A stretch of DNA of 51,896 bases from a virus, in IMG/VR virus record IMGVR_UViG_3300021364_000032, positions 1 through 51,896 of that record. One strand, 5' to 3'. Positions 29,645 through 40,400 of this stretch are shown piece after piece. The stretch's first letter is position 1; the number at the start of each line of letters is the position of its first letter. Below the pieces are notes generated by a model. That model was not told the DNA's origin, made no database searches, and worked only from the letters and a program-made list of their open reading frames with translations. The position numbers and the translations under genes are program-made.

Positions 29645-31920
29645 CAGTTAGCCTCCAGCGCTTCAATACGGGCAATCAAATCTGAATTAGTTGTCTCTAG
29701 TGCCTCTATGCGATTCTGTGCTTCTTGCAACGCTCCAACTGCTTTCATGTACAGAACTGAAGACTTAACCGATTTTAGATCATTTTGCCTTGTTGTAACA
29801 AGACCGCTCATCCCTGCCGCTTCAAGTTCTTGAGCAACCACACCTAAGTACACACGAGCGTTGTCACCATCGTTCTCCACATCTTGTATCAGTCTGTAAT
29901 TTCGTAACTGAACTGCTTTGATATCATCCCATTGCGATGAGGCATCAACAATGTCTTGCTTTATTGAGGCATCTGAGATTTGACCGTAGGAGTTATTGGT
30001 GTTCACCACGTCGCCATCGCCGTAAACATTAAAAGTTATCGTAGAATTGCTGTTCGCTACGACAAACGGCAAGTCTCCATTACCGCCGTCACCGTCAATC
30101 CACATACCCAGTCGTGCAGTACCGTTACCTGTTTTAGCGTACAGGAACAAACCATCCTCATCACCAGCATTGTTCACAGCCGAAGGGATGCTTGTCGTAG
30201 ATGAACCGCCACTTAAAAGGAGTTTGCCGTTCTCGTCAATACGCATACGCTCTGACAAAGAACCGCCATTAGATGTTTTAAATACAAGCGCACCGTTGCC
30301 AGACCCATGTGCGCCAGACGGATCAACGGCAGAAATACGAGCCGCCTCGTAATCCCCCGATGTGCTTTGGTTGGAGTAGTTATGAAAGCGCAATTGAGAC
30401 AAATTGTCCAACGAAGACGATGTGCGTGCGCCACCAATAGTTACAGCCGCCGTATAACTTGAATCCTCAGTCGTTTTTACAAACAGATCGGTGTCATCCC
30501 CAGAAGCAACCTGAGCACTACCCTTAACGTCCAACTTGTACGACGGCGTGGTGTCGTTGATACCCACATTGCCCGACGAATCAATGAACATCGCAGTGTT
30601 CGTGATGCCGGTGGAGTAATTGTTTGACGTGCCAAAAGCCAAATTAGAACCGCCGCCGTCATACATAGCGCCTATGCGAACATGCGGCGCAGTCTGGCCA
30701 TCGTCGTAACTAGCCTCTACAAGACTGACGTAGTTGCCTGCGGTGTAGTCCGACTGATCGACCCGTAGCCCTTCGCCATCGGTCGTACCTGTAAACGTCG
30801 ATCCGAGTTTGTTGGTCGTAACAATGTTGAGCGGTGTCTCAGGCGACGTGGTGCCGATACCGACATTGCCGCCATCAACCGCCAACGTGGCAGACCCGCC
30901 CGAATAAATAAACGCCTTACCAGCGTGAGAAGCATCTGCGTCACCATACAAGTTGATACCAGCGCCATCGCCCGTGCCAGTACGAGCACGCATCTGCAAA
31001 ACCTCACGGCCAGAACTGCTGTTGTTAGAAATTAGTGACGTTGACTCATTGGTGATAGCCAGCGTGCCGTCAACTTCCAATTTGTAGCCAGGAGTCGTGG
31101 TGCCGATACCGACCTTGCCGTCAGACTTAACAGTTACACGACTATTAGCGTTCGTTCGTATCTGAAAGTCATCACCGCTAGAACGCAACACCACATTACT
31201 TGTCGTCCCAGCATCCGAAAGAATAATGCCAGACGTTGACTGATCTGACTGCACCGACAACGGGAAAGCATTACCTGTATGATTCGCAACGATGCGCCCC
31301 TCTACCGCTAGCGCCTGACCGGGCGTCGTGGTGCCTATACCGACATTGCCTGTATTATCAATAATCATCCGCTCCGAACCAGCAGTATCAAAACGAATCT
31401 TATCCTCATCCGAAGACTCTTCAACCTGAATCTTCGTATCCTCATCCAAATCCGTAATAAAAGGAGACGCAGGCGGCGAAGCACCAACCTCAATCCAAAA
31501 CGAATCATAATACACAAACGTCTTACCAGTATCAGACTCATACCAAATCTGACCAGTAGCAGGAGAAGACGGAGCCGTATCAGACACCGTAGCATTCGCA
31601 GAAACATCAGACCAAGTTAACGTACCAGAACCATTAGTCGTAATAACCTGATCCGCAGAACCATCCGACGTAGGAAAAGTAAACTGACCTGTAACAGCCA
31701 AAGACGTGGCAGTAAAAGCATCGTCCGTCTTCAGCGTATCAGCAGCAGACCTGTAAAGTGTCGTGTCACCAGTGGCAGAACCAGAACCCCAAGTAATCTT
31801 ACCGCCCGCATCAATATTGATACGATTCTGTGAATCACCATCCACATTAGCGGCGAGAGCCTGCGAAGAAGCAGACCCTAACTCATCAATAGTTATAGGA
31901 GTTTTGAATTTTCTTGCCAC
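29644..31920 (-). CDS. Tail spike/fibre with S74 self-cleaving chaperone domain
   Basis: The 758-aa protein has repeated VGIGTTTPG shaft motifs and ends in an intramolecular chaperone of peptidase S74 type: SDASIK around S649 and K654 fits the Ser-Lys dyad (spacing 5 as in endosialidase), followed by the YLGVVAQELEA core and a coiled-coil tail. S74 domains help trimerise the fibre and then cleave themselves off. It starts at GTG after TTGAGGCC. Host-range determinant by family. Confidence 0.88.
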   Translation of the reverse strand: MARKFKTPITIDELGSASSQALAANVDGDSQNRINIDAGGKITWGSGSATGDTTLYRSAADTLKTDDAFTATSLAVTGQFTFPTSDGSADQVITTNGSGTLTWSDVSANATVSDTAPSSPATGQIWYESDTGKTFVYYDSFWIEVGASPPASPFITDLDEDTKIQVEESSDEDKIRFDTAGSERMIIDNTGNVGIGTTTPGQALAVEGRIVANHTGNAFPLSVQSDQSTSGIILSDAGTTSNVVLRSSGDDFQIRTNANSRVTVKSDGKVGIGTTTPGYKLEVDGTLAITNESTSLISNNSSSGREVLQMRARTGTGDGAGINLYGDADASHAGKAFIYSGGSATLAVDGGNVGIGTTSPETPLNIVTTNKLGSTFTGTTDGEGLRVDQSDYTAGNYVSLVEASYDDGQTAPHVRIGAMYDGGGSNLAFGTSNNYSTGITNTAMFIDSSGNVGINDTTPSYKLDVKGSAQVASGDDTDLFVKTTEDSSYTAAVTIGGARTSSSLDNLSQLRFHNYSNQSTSGDYEAARISAVDPSGAHGSGNGALVFKTSNGGSLSERMRIDENGKLLLSGGSSTTSIPSAVNNAGDEDGLFLYAKTGNGTARLGMWIDGDGGNGDLPFVVANSNSTITFNVYGDGDVVNTNNSYGQISDASIKQDIVDASSQWDDIKAVQLRNYRLIQDVENDGDNARVYLGVVAQELEAAGMSGLVTTRQNDLKSVKSSVLYMKAVGALQEAQNRIEALETTNSDLIARIEALEAN

Positions 31921-31991
31921 GGCCTCAACCGATCCTTAAGACAGTGTGCCCTCAAGCACAACAGTAGTACTACCCTTATTCTAGCATAAGA

Positions 31992-32021
31992 GGTGGGGCC
32001 GGAACTACACCCAGCCCCACC
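31992..32021. other. Hairpin in tail-gene gap
   Basis: GGTGGGGC (31992-31999) and GCCCCACC (32014-32021) form an 8-bp stem. No T run follows on either strand. The 31921-32115 gap otherwise holds only a possible 18-aa gene (32055-32111). Confidence 0.45.
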
Positions 32022-32054
32022 CCCTGTCGGGTAATCGCCTGCACGGCGGAGTAA

Positions 32055-32111
32055 CTACTGATCCCAACTGTCGTCTGGACCCGTAGCGCCACGAGTTGTT
32101 TCTCGTGACAT
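32055..32111 (-). CDS. Possible micro-protein, 18 aa
   Basis: An ATG at 32111, 5 nt after the preceding gene's stop, opens an 18-aa reading frame (MSRETTRGATGPDDSWDQ) with plausible codons. It has no SD and is too short to be sure of. Confidence 0.25.
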   Translation of the reverse strand: MSRETTRGATGPDDSWDQ

Positions 32112-32115
32112 CTTA

Positions 32116-33582
32116 TCAGCCAATAATAACGACCCGAAGAGCGTTAGTGTCTGGGGCTGAGGAGAACGTCAATGTGACCGCATTCGTACTGGTTCGATCA
32201 ACGTCACAAATAACAGTTTCTTTAGTGGAGGCGTCGTATACTTCGACAACAACATCTTCAGTGCCGAGGCTGTGCGTAACAGCAATAGATGTGTCTGAGT
32301 TATTTCCAATCGTCGCCGCATAGCGAGTCATGAAGCCAAGGTTTGTCTTAGCACCGGCAGCAGTAGAGGCACCCGTACCGCCGTGGGCAACAGCAATATC
32401 GGTTGCCTGCCATTCGCCGGTAGTGATCGTGCCAATGCCTGTAATGTTAGTCTGAGAAGCGGTAAGAACCGTACCGGTCAAGTCGCCGGTTACGTCACCC
32501 GTTACGTCACCTGTAACATTACCCGTTAAGGCACCAATGAACGTGCCAGCGACTAAGGTCTCGGAGCCAATTGTCCATCGGTTGTTTGACTCATCCCAGA
32601 GAAGCGTAACGTTAGTGTCATCTCCTCGCTCAATCTCAATACCGCCGTCTTCTGTTGCAGAACCCGTAGCGTTAGAGTTGATAACAATGACGTTATCTGC
32701 GAGATTAATAGTCTCGGTGTTAACTGTAGTCGTGGTACCGCTGACAGTTAGGTCTCCTGAAATAACAAGGTTGTCGTCAACAGTAACCGTGCCACCAGCA
32801 GAGTCGATAGTTAGGTTGCCGCTGGAGGTATCAATTTCGTTATTGGCTGTAACTCCAACCCTGATCAGACCAGCAGTTACGTTACCGGTCACATCACCGG
32901 TCACATCACCAGTGACATCACCCGTTACGTTACCAGTCAAGTTTCCGGTCACGTTGCCTGTGACATCGCCCGTCAAGTCGCCCGTTACGTTACCAGTTAC
33001 GTTACCTGTGACGTTACCAGTTACGTTGCCCGTCAAAGCGGCTGTTACCGAATTGAACGTCACGTCGGCTGTGGTTCCAACATCCTGACCAATCGCCACC
33101 GTAAGCGAATCAGAGGAGTCGTTAGCGGTCGTGGCAACACCGGTTCCACCAAGAATGCTGAGCGTGCCACCATTCAGGGCCACGCTAGCAGAAGTGGTGT
33201 TGTCGTCAGTGAAAGAAAGGTTGGTAGAAATCGAAGCAGTGCTGACAGCAGTCAAGCGGCCCTGAGCGTCAACAGTGAACGTAGGGATAGCGGTTGCAGA
33301 ACCATACGAGCCTGCCGAAACAGCAGTATCTGCTAGGTTGATCGTGACAGCACCGCTAGTGCCGCCACCGGAAAGGCCGGTCCCAGCCGTGACGCCAGAA
33401 ATGTCACCTTCCTGAAGGTTGATCCATGACGTGCCGTCGTAAACCTTTAGGGCGTTATCACCCGTATCAAAGTAAACTTGACCGTCTTCAGGAGACGACG
33501 GAGCCGTGCCAAGATTCTGAATCTTCGCATTCTGCAACTCATTCTTATTTAGATCAAGATTAGTTAAGAATTTCTGAGCCAT
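32116..33582 (-). CDS. Tail-fibre protein
   Basis: The 488-aa protein starts MAQKFLTNLDLNKNELQNA and PSSPEDGQVYFDTGDNALKVYDGTSW, a widespread phage tail N-terminus. It has GNVTGNVTGDLTG repeats near 180-245, then an EIDTSSGNLTIDSAGGTVTVDD block shared with the 929-aa fibre, and a C-terminal beta domain (HGGTGASTAAGAKTNLGF and VTHSLGTEDVVVEVYDA). Shared blocks make recombination between the two fibre genes likely. GGAGAGGT precedes the ATG. Confidence 0.85.
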   Translation of the reverse strand: MAQKFLTNLDLNKNELQNAKIQNLGTAPSSPEDGQVYFDTGDNALKVYDGTSWINLQEGDISGVTAGTGLSGGGTSGAVTINLADTAVSAGSYGSATAIPTFTVDAQGRLTAVSTASISTNLSFTDDNTTSASVALNGGTLSILGGTGVATTANDSSDSLTVAIGQDVGTTADVTFNSVTAALTGNVTGNVTGNVTGNVTGDLTGDVTGNVTGNLTGNVTGDVTGDVTGDVTGNVTAGLIRVGVTANNEIDTSSGNLTIDSAGGTVTVDDNLVISGDLTVSGTTTTVNTETINLADNVIVINSNATGSATEDGGIEIERGDDTNVTLLWDESNNRWTIGSETLVAGTFIGALTGNVTGDVTGDVTGDLTGTVLTASQTNITGIGTITTGEWQATDIAVAHGGTGASTAAGAKTNLGFMTRYAATIGNNSDTSIAVTHSLGTEDVVVEVYDASTKETVICDVDRTSTNAVTLTFSSAPDTNALRVVIIG

Positions 33583-33595
33583 TACCTCTCCGAAC

Positions 33596-34075
33596 TCATG
33601 TTAGGTACGCTTTACCCGCAAATGCTGATTCAAACGAAACAGTCACACTGCTTGTACTATTATATGATACCGTACCGACGACCACTGTCCCCGCAGAATC
33701 TACAACAGTTACAGACGGAAAACCGTCTAAAGTGTGGGGAATATCCCAAGAACTAGAAGCAGCAGCCTGAGTAAAAATGAACCGTTTCGGAATCAAAGGC
33801 AGGGGATCGCTGCCCCACGAAGACTCTCCTTTTGGACCCCAAAGATTGCCGGAAGAAGTATCAATATAAAAGTCACCCTCCGAACCTAAAGCGTTAGACG
33901 GAGTACTTGCTGCATAAAAAAGGTTAGACGATGCTCCGGCATCGTTGACAAACGTGGACGCAACAACCGTCACAGAGTTAGCGTCCGTCTCAGAAATGGT
34001 AATTGAATTTACAATGTCTTGAGCGGTAACCGTGTTACCAACGGTCTCCTCAACAGTTACAGTATAGTCTGGCAT
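33596..34075 (-). CDS. Tail/fibre-associated protein
   Basis: The 159-aa beta-rich protein has STPSNALGSEGDFYIDTSSGNLWGPK and a C-terminal WDIPHTLDGFPSVTVVDSAGTVV...SFAGKAYLT-like block. That block matches a small domain found at the ends of many phage tail proteins. It probably forms part of the distal tail or fibre attachment. GTGGAG precedes the ATG. Confidence 0.75.
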   Translation of the reverse strand: MPDYTVTVEETVGNTVTAQDIVNSITISETDANSVTVVASTFVNDAGASSNLFYAASTPSNALGSEGDFYIDTSSGNLWGPKGESSWGSDPLPLIPKRFIFTQAAASSSWDIPHTLDGFPSVTVVDSAGTVVVGTVSYNSTSSVTVSFESAFAGKAYLT

Positions 34076-34078
34076 GTC

Positions 34079-34420
34079 TTACTCCACAGAAAAAGTCCCC
34101 TTTATCAACCTCAAAACAGCGGGCCGAGAACCGGTAGAAAACACCTCTAAATCGTAGACGTGTTCACCAATCTCTAACCCACTGGTTTCTTCAGCAGATA
34201 AACTTAATGTTATTTTAGCAGTTTCTGTGTCTTGTGTAATCCTACCATTCGCTGAAGTAAACTCAACCAACGAAGACGAATCTGCATACGTCCTACGCAC
34301 CTGCATCCGAGAATCCCAATACTCCAACGACGCTAGATTCAAGTCAGGATTCTTAACTATAACAGACGCTGTAAACGCACTACCTTTCGTGCAAGACAAA
34401 TCTACACGCCCCACCGTCAT
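34079..34420 (-). CDS. Beta-sandwich structural protein, paralogue of 43199-43543
   Basis: The 113-aa protein shares layout with the 114-aa protein at 43199: an early CTKGSAFTASVIVKNPDLN, MQVRRTYADSSSLVEFTS, ITLSLSAEETSGL and a terminal KGTFSVE. Such proteins are frequent in phage tail modules and annotated as hypothetical or Ig-like. Its ATG overlaps the neighbour's TGA (ATGA), after GGAGGTA. Confidence 0.72.
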   Translation of the reverse strand: MTVGRVDLSCTKGSAFTASVIVKNPDLNLASLEYWDSRMQVRRTYADSSSLVEFTSANGRITQDTETAKITLSLSAEETSGLEIGEHVYDLEVFSTGSRPAVLRLIKGTFSVE

Positions 34421-34755
34421 TCTATAATACCTCCAGCGATATAATCATCCGCCGCCATAATCATACCACGAGCAACCCAATCAGGAAGATTATCAGAAGT
34501 TACAACCATCAAATGAGGATCGCCATTCTCGCCAATAATCTCACCAGCAAAAATAAAATGACCCAGAACGCCAGTCTCACCACGAGCAGCAAAAACATTA
34601 GACACCAACTCGTTAACCATGTCATCCGGCTGAGTATGCAAAACCGTGGCATCAGAAGACTGGCTGTCCTCCAGAGCATCCGCTAACAACCCTAACAAGT
34701 CGTCAACGTTGTCGTCGTCATCACGTTCACTCCAAGGCACAAAATCTTCTGACAT
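34417..34755 (-). CDS. Hypothetical acidic protein, 112 aa
   Basis: The 112-aa protein has an acidic first third (ERDDDDNVDDLLGLL) and a mixed second part (FIFAGEIIGENGDPHLMVVTSDN). It is not recognised. It is coupled to the 113-aa beta protein by a 4-nt overlap. A small tail assembly factor is possible. Confidence 0.68.
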   Translation of the reverse strand: MSEDFVPWSERDDDDNVDDLLGLLADALEDSQSSDATVLHTQPDDMVNELVSNVFAARGETGVLGHFIFAGEIIGENGDPHLMVVTSDNLPDWVARGMIMAADDYIAGGIIE

Positions 34756-34764
34756 TTAAATCTC

Positions 34765-35067
34765 CTACTCTTCTAGAGCACGTAGCCTCAACAGTTCTTC
34801 CTGCAATTCAGAGTTTTTCTGCTCTAAAACAGATAGTTCTTCCTGCAAATGATGAGTTATGTATCTCAGTCTGTTATTTTCTTTTCGCTGTAACGCATAT
34901 TCTATACGACTTTGCTTAACTAAATCCAGCCACACAAAATCTTGAGCAGCATCAACTTCCATGTTCAACTTTTTGGTTTTCCGCTGATTCGTTAAAAGAA
35001 TCGCTGTTAACGTCACCGCTGAACCCACTAGAGCAGGTACAGTCATGTTTAAGAATTCTATCCACAT
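34765..35067 (-). CDS. Membrane-anchored coiled-coil protein
   Basis: The 100-aa protein has one N-terminal membrane helix (about residues 8-26) and then a Lys-rich stretch and a long Glu/Leu-rich coiled coil to the end. The layout resembles a spanin- or holin-like membrane protein, though it lacks a lipobox and lies within the tail genes. GAGGGG precedes the ATG. Confidence 0.68.
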   Translation of the reverse strand: MWIEFLNMTVPALVGSAVTLTAILLTNQRKTKKLNMEVDAAQDFVWLDLVKQSRIEYALQRKENNRLRYITHHLQEELSVLEQKNSELQEELLRLRALEE

Positions 35068-35102
35068 TCTGTTCCCCTCTCATAGTGGCTCCTTTCGGAG
35101 TA

Positions 35103-35954
35103 TTAAATGAAATCTAACGTAACAACAAGCGTGGGGCCGATTTGGACACCAAACACAGTCGCTCCAGCATTGTAAAAATTCCAGTAGTTAGCCTGTTGAG
35201 AATAGGTCACATTACCTGTGTGTCCTAGTCCTGATGAAGACGTGCCAGTATTATTCGTATGCGTCATACACATAGGGCCTGTTTTCAAATGATCTACAAG
35301 TTGTTGACGGTGGCTACCAAGTTCAATACCGCCATCTGCAATACCAATACCGTTCCGATAGCCTCCGGGGTCACCGCCCACAAACTCGCCACGATACAAA
35401 TAGTTGTCCGAGTAGTCTACAGTCCCTGCCGAAGAGCCAGACCCTGACCAGTTCTTGCTAGCAGAATACGTAAAGTTACAATTCGTGTAGTTAGGGTTCA
35501 AGGCCGAAAACGAAGCCGTGTATCGGCCAAGGTAAAGATTACCGTAGCCGCTACCGAACCCGCCATCATTCCAGCGCAGGACATTAAAGTAAGCAGACTT
35601 GACTACAGGACGAGTTGCGAGCCTAGACGTTAACGATACGCCCGATGTGTCATTTGTAAAATTAACAAGACCAAACCAAGGGTGTACACCGTTAATGTAT
35701 TTGCTGATCTGTGGAAAGTCAGCGCCGCCTTGACCGCTGCTCGGTTTCCAAGACGTGCCACGAGCGCCTTTTGTGCCGCTAGAAACAAAGTAGTATGTTA
35801 CAGGATCAGACCCTTGATGAAACTGGCGGTAACCCCCACCAATTTTAACGTAGCCTCCAGTAACAGGGCTGCTATAATTGCTGCTTTGTTTCAGAAACAG
35901 GTCAGCATCAGGAACGGTTCGGTAAGTACCGCTAATCTTAACTTTTGCAGGCAT
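35103..35954 (-). CDS. Tail-associated beta-rich protein
   Basis: The 283-aa protein starts MPAKVKISGTYRTVPDA, with GGYVKIGGGYRQFHQG, similar to a short N-terminal anchoring repeat. The rest is Gly/Ser/Tyr/Asn-rich beta protein (NWSGSGSSAG, YRGEFVGGDPGGY). It may be a receptor-binding or adhesin-like tip protein. No catalytic motif is seen. GGGAGGT precedes the ATG. Confidence 0.65.
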   Translation of the reverse strand: MPAKVKISGTYRTVPDADLFLKQSSNYSSPVTGGYVKIGGGYRQFHQGSDPVTYYFVSSGTKGARGTSWKPSSGQGGADFPQISKYINGVHPWFGLVNFTNDTSGVSLTSRLATRPVVKSAYFNVLRWNDGGFGSGYGNLYLGRYTASFSALNPNYTNCNFTYSASKNWSGSGSSAGTVDYSDNYLYRGEFVGGDPGGYRNGIGIADGGIELGSHRQQLVDHLKTGPMCMTHTNNTGTSSSGLGHTGNVTYSQQANYWNFYNAGATVFGVQIGPTLVVTLDFI

Positions 35955-35965
35955 CGTTACCTCCC

Positions 35966-37399
35966 TTACGTGTACTGAAGGTAGATAGACCCGTTAGGGG
36001 CACCGTCACCGTTAATGGGGTTGCCTGTACCGTAAGTAATCCAGTAGCCGCCGCCACCTGTACTGTCTGTATAAGTATCGCCCTTAGGAGGGAAGCGTCC
36101 ATCAAGGTCACGGGTACCTATAGCAGTGACATGGCCACGTGCATCAACAGTAATATCTTCAATAACAATACCGTTATTGTTGCCGCCGTAGGCTCCGTTT
36201 AACGAAGAGGTATCTGAGTGATTGATAGTAACACCTGCACCTTCTGAGCCGGACCCGGAAACTGAAATACTTGTACCGCCAGATATTGTAGCAACGTAGT
36301 TACCAGTGGTTTTCGTCCCTAACGCAATAGTATTGTTAAGAATTTTTGCACCCGTAACAGCGTTGTTTTGAATAGCAGCAGTATCAACAGCATTGTCAGC
36401 CAACTCAGACGAACCAACAGCATTCGCATTAATCTGAGTCGCAGTAATAGAGTTATTAGTAATATGATTACCGTCAATCTTGCCAAACCCCAAGTTGCCA
36501 TTACCATCACGACGTAGAACCGAATCTGTCCCTGCTGTAATTTCAGCAACATTACCAGACCCTGTACCAGCCTTACCTAAAATACTGAAACCGCTAGAAA
36601 TGTTTTGCATCTTAGCATACGTTACTTGGTCGTTTGCGATCATACCTGTCTCAACCTGAGTACTCTGCAAGGCACCAGAGCCAGACCGTCCAAGAACAGC
36701 ATTAGTGCCGATTTCAACATTTTGAGGAACACCAGTAGACGACTGACGAATCTTCACCGTGTTAGCACCCATGTTGGCCAACTTAGCGTTCGTAACAGCA
36801 CCATCAGTAATACGAGCCACATCAAGCGTACCAGCCGTCAACTTCGATGCGTCTAAATCTGAACCAAGTTTAACGTTCGTAATAGCACCAGAAGCAATCC
36901 TAGCAACATCAAGCGTACCAGCCGTCAACTTAGAAGCATTCAAGTCGCTACCAAGTTTAGCGTTAGTGACCGCAGCAGCACCAATCTTACCTTCAGTAAC
37001 CGCACCAGTAGCAATCTTGCCTTCAGTAACAGCAAGATTATTAATCTTCGCTGTCGTAACAATGCTGTCGTCCAAAGCGTGCTTGTGGTTAGCAAGAGCA
37101 AACGTGGTGCCAGTACCATCAGACGTAGTACCGTCAAGCGAAACTACCGTGCCAGACTCGTTGATGTTGAACCAGTCAATACCATTAGAGTACTTAAGAA
37201 TACCGGCGCTGCTGTCAGTGCTGGTGTAATAAAAGTACCCGTTTAAGTCGCTGTCTGGCTGTGACTCTTCGGTCGTAACAAAGCCAGCCGCACGGGCTTT
37301 CAAAACCTGATGCGATTCTGTCATCTGGTCACGAGTAAACGGGTCTGCCGAAGACCCCCATTCATAAATTGCAAAGCGTCCAGTATTTGTAACGGCCAT
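35966..37399 (-). CDS. Tail-fibre protein with AKLGSDLxASKLTAGT repeats
   Basis: The 477-aa protein has several copies of a roughly 20-residue repeat (VTNAKLGSDLNASKLTAGTL, DVARIASGAITN) in its middle, as in many beta-solenoid fibres. A C-terminal GGYWITYGTGNPINGDGAPNG tail follows. AGGAGGTG precedes the ATG. It probably forms a fibre or neck segment. Confidence 0.82.
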   Translation of the reverse strand: MAVTNTGRFAIYEWGSSADPFTRDQMTESHQVLKARAAGFVTTEESQPDSDLNGYFYYTSTDSSAGILKYSNGIDWFNINESGTVVSLDGTTSDGTGTTFALANHKHALDDSIVTTAKINNLAVTEGKIATGAVTEGKIGAAAVTNAKLGSDLNASKLTAGTLDVARIASGAITNVKLGSDLDASKLTAGTLDVARITDGAVTNAKLANMGANTVKIRQSSTGVPQNVEIGTNAVLGRSGSGALQSTQVETGMIANDQVTYAKMQNISSGFSILGKAGTGSGNVAEITAGTDSVLRRDGNGNLGFGKIDGNHITNNSITATQINANAVGSSELADNAVDTAAIQNNAVTGAKILNNTIALGTKTTGNYVATISGGTSISVSGSGSEGAGVTINHSDTSSLNGAYGGNNNGIVIEDITVDARGHVTAIGTRDLDGRFPPKGDTYTDSTGGGGYWITYGTGNPINGDGAPNGSIYLQYT

Positions 37400-37426
37400 T
37401 TAGACACACCTCCTATGTATAGTGTA

Positions 37427-40400
37427 CTATGAAATCTGGCTAGCCAGTAGTGTAATTTCAGCGTCTGAGAGGTATCGGTCAAAGAAAGCAAACTCGGCCA
37501 AACCAAATCTAGCGTTCCATTCTCCGCCAGCGCCTTCGCTAAGGACGGCTGAACTAATTTCATTTGCGAAAGTACTGATTAATGGAGAAACCACAGAGGT
37601 ATCTACTTCTGTGCCGTCAACTACTAAACTAAAGTTTCCTTCCGCATCACGCCGCACGACAACTAGATGCCAACTACCATAACTAGTTTCTTGCCATTCG
37701 ACACGCTCAACATTGGTATCTTGCGTGAAACTTGCTTTTAAGTAATCGTCTTCAAAGTAAACCGTGAGTCCGTCACTATCCGCAGTGTGCAATTTAAATA
37801 CGTCATAAGTGCCAGAATCCCAGAAGCGTCTAATCTCCATGACCACAGAAAAGTCCATATAAGTTTCAAACTTGATTGGCTTACGGATCAGCGGAGACCC
37901 CTCAAAGATATGAATCGAATCTTTATTCACCAATTGGCTAGGAGCGTAAGCAACAGACGAAGCAGGGAACGTCCGAGTCAGAGTCCATGTCTGTCCTGCA
38001 TCAACCGAGTCAGCACCAGTCGTAGCACCCAGAGCAATCGTGGTCGGCAAGAATTTAGCAACCTCCGAACCGGAATGCTCAACACTAATCTGCTTAATCG
38101 AAGACCCAGCGTATGTAGTAGCCCCAGTGTACGTATCTTGAGCGTCAATCGTTATAACGCCGCCAGACGCAGTGACCGCATTACTGTACTCAGTTTCGCT
38201 ACCATCCGTCACATCGTACACGGTGACTTTGACATCGTGACTAGCAGCAGCATTCGCCAGCCCACTAATAGCCAAAGTATCGCCGCCACTAGCAGCATGA
38301 CCATAGTACCAGAAGTTCGTTGTTCCACCGATTCTGCGCATCGCCAAAATGTCCAAGTCATTTGAACTCGCTTCATTGACAGTAGTCGTAAGGTTCGTGA
38401 TGCCGTCAATCACAGCGTTAAATGAAGTGCTGTAGGCACTAACACCGTTCAAGTCAATATCAACTGTTGGGGAATACGTGTAATACCCAAACGTGGTAGT
38501 TGATCCGCCGTCGATGTAGGCGTGCGCAGAAGACGAAGTATCTGATTCGCCGCCGAATGAAATGGGGGAGGAGAAAACCATCAACCGGCTGACAGCGCAA
38601 GAGACAGGGCCAGCATCGGCCCAATCACCGCCACCCGAACCAGTGATTTCACCGAGAACCTGAATTTGTGCGTCGGCTCCAGCAGCCTCTGTATTAGGAG
38701 TGATCGTACTAGACCCCAAAGTGTTAGTCTCCCAATCGTCATAAAGGCTTCTCTGAGCAAAGAACGAAACAGTTGCGTCACCGCTCTCTAAAGCAGAGCG
38801 GGAAACTCTAAGCACAAATTCACCACCGTGATTCAGTTCAGCAAAATTAACAGGATTAGAGTAAGCATAATTGGTTGCGTTCTGAACGTTGTAACCCTCT
38901 ACAAACAGTAACCGTGCGTCACTGTCTGCACCAGAACTCAGACCTGAAACAATGTAAACTGCCCAGTCGTTATCTGAACCGCCAGAGTCTTGACCAGACA
39001 CAAGTAGGCGCTTCTCACGGAAAAACCAGTCTGCTGGAGTAGCGCTACCATCACCAGCAGTATCCACCGTAGCCAAGGGTGGAGTCAGGTCGGACACTAC
39101 AGCAATGATGTCAAACCCTGTAAGAGACCCACCCAAATCGCAAGAACTAGAAGATGCAGTTAAAATACTTCCATAGGTGGTCGAACTAAGATCGCCGTAA
39201 AAGTACTGAGAGCCAGTCTTGAAGTGAGCCGCCCCAACCCCACCACCCAACTCTGGAACACTTGCCGATGCAGAGTTTTCATTTAACAAAATATTTCTTG
39301 CGTATCCCTCAACATCTGACAGAAAACTTTTACCATAATACACAACCCCACCTGATCCCGTATCAGATTCAGTGGCGGGGTGCAAGGCTGTCGAAAAATC
39401 GTAAGCCCCTTGCGCAGATTCGATTACTTGGCTTACTTTGGTCGCTACGCCGCCAACAACCATGCTGTTGTTCACAGCGTCCGCTAATTGTGTTCCTGTA
39501 GCGTCAGGGTCAGCGGATGGATCAACAAGTATTTCAACTTTGTAAGGACTGTCTTTATCACCAGTCGAAATAATCACCAAGTCGGTTGCCGCAGAACCTG
39601 ATTGAAGTTGTGTTCGCAGAAACTCTATAATCGTGTCTCGTCGCCCAGCATTCAGTCCTGCGAACCCTGTTCGGATTTGATCTCTGTATCCTTGAATTGA
39701 ATCAAAGAAGTCTGCGTCGTAGTCTTGCAGCAAATTCCACTCAACAGAGTCCTCGGCAGTGTCTATACCGTCAATTAGGTCAAAGTCATCCCAATCAAAT
39801 CCGTCAAATGCCGCCCAAGGAGTGAACCCTGATCCCTGTGTTAATAGATTAGTTCCTGTAACCGTAGCCAACCATAACAAATATTTAGATTTTGCTGTGT
39901 CGGGATCAGTTAAGATAGACTTACTTTCCGCACCTTCTGTGGAGCGAGTGTAATCAAAATCTATGGTAAGATCAGCAATTTCACCTGCCGGAGCAGTAAG
40001 TGACTCTACTAGCCGCATCAAGGGGTTTGTGAACAAAGACGGGTTATCAGAAATATCGTTAATATTATCGTCATCTAAACGCATGAACGCAGGTAAAAGA
40101 TTGTAAAAGATATTTGCAAATGTTCCTGAATCAGTGCCCATGTCTTCACACACAACAGGATCATATAAGAACAACGCTGACCCAGCAGTAAGTGAGCCTG
40201 CGCCTTGACCTGACCACGTTACAACTAGACGAACAAAAGCAGTAGACCCTAAGGTGGCAAATCTCTGAAAGAGCATAGCGGAATCACCCTCATCGAAATC
40301 TACGCTGGCAGGCTCCGCTAACGATGAGTCGCTAGAATAGGTGCTGCCTGTTCCTGACGAGGTGGCACTAACTTCTAAATCTAAAGTAATATTTGAGTTA

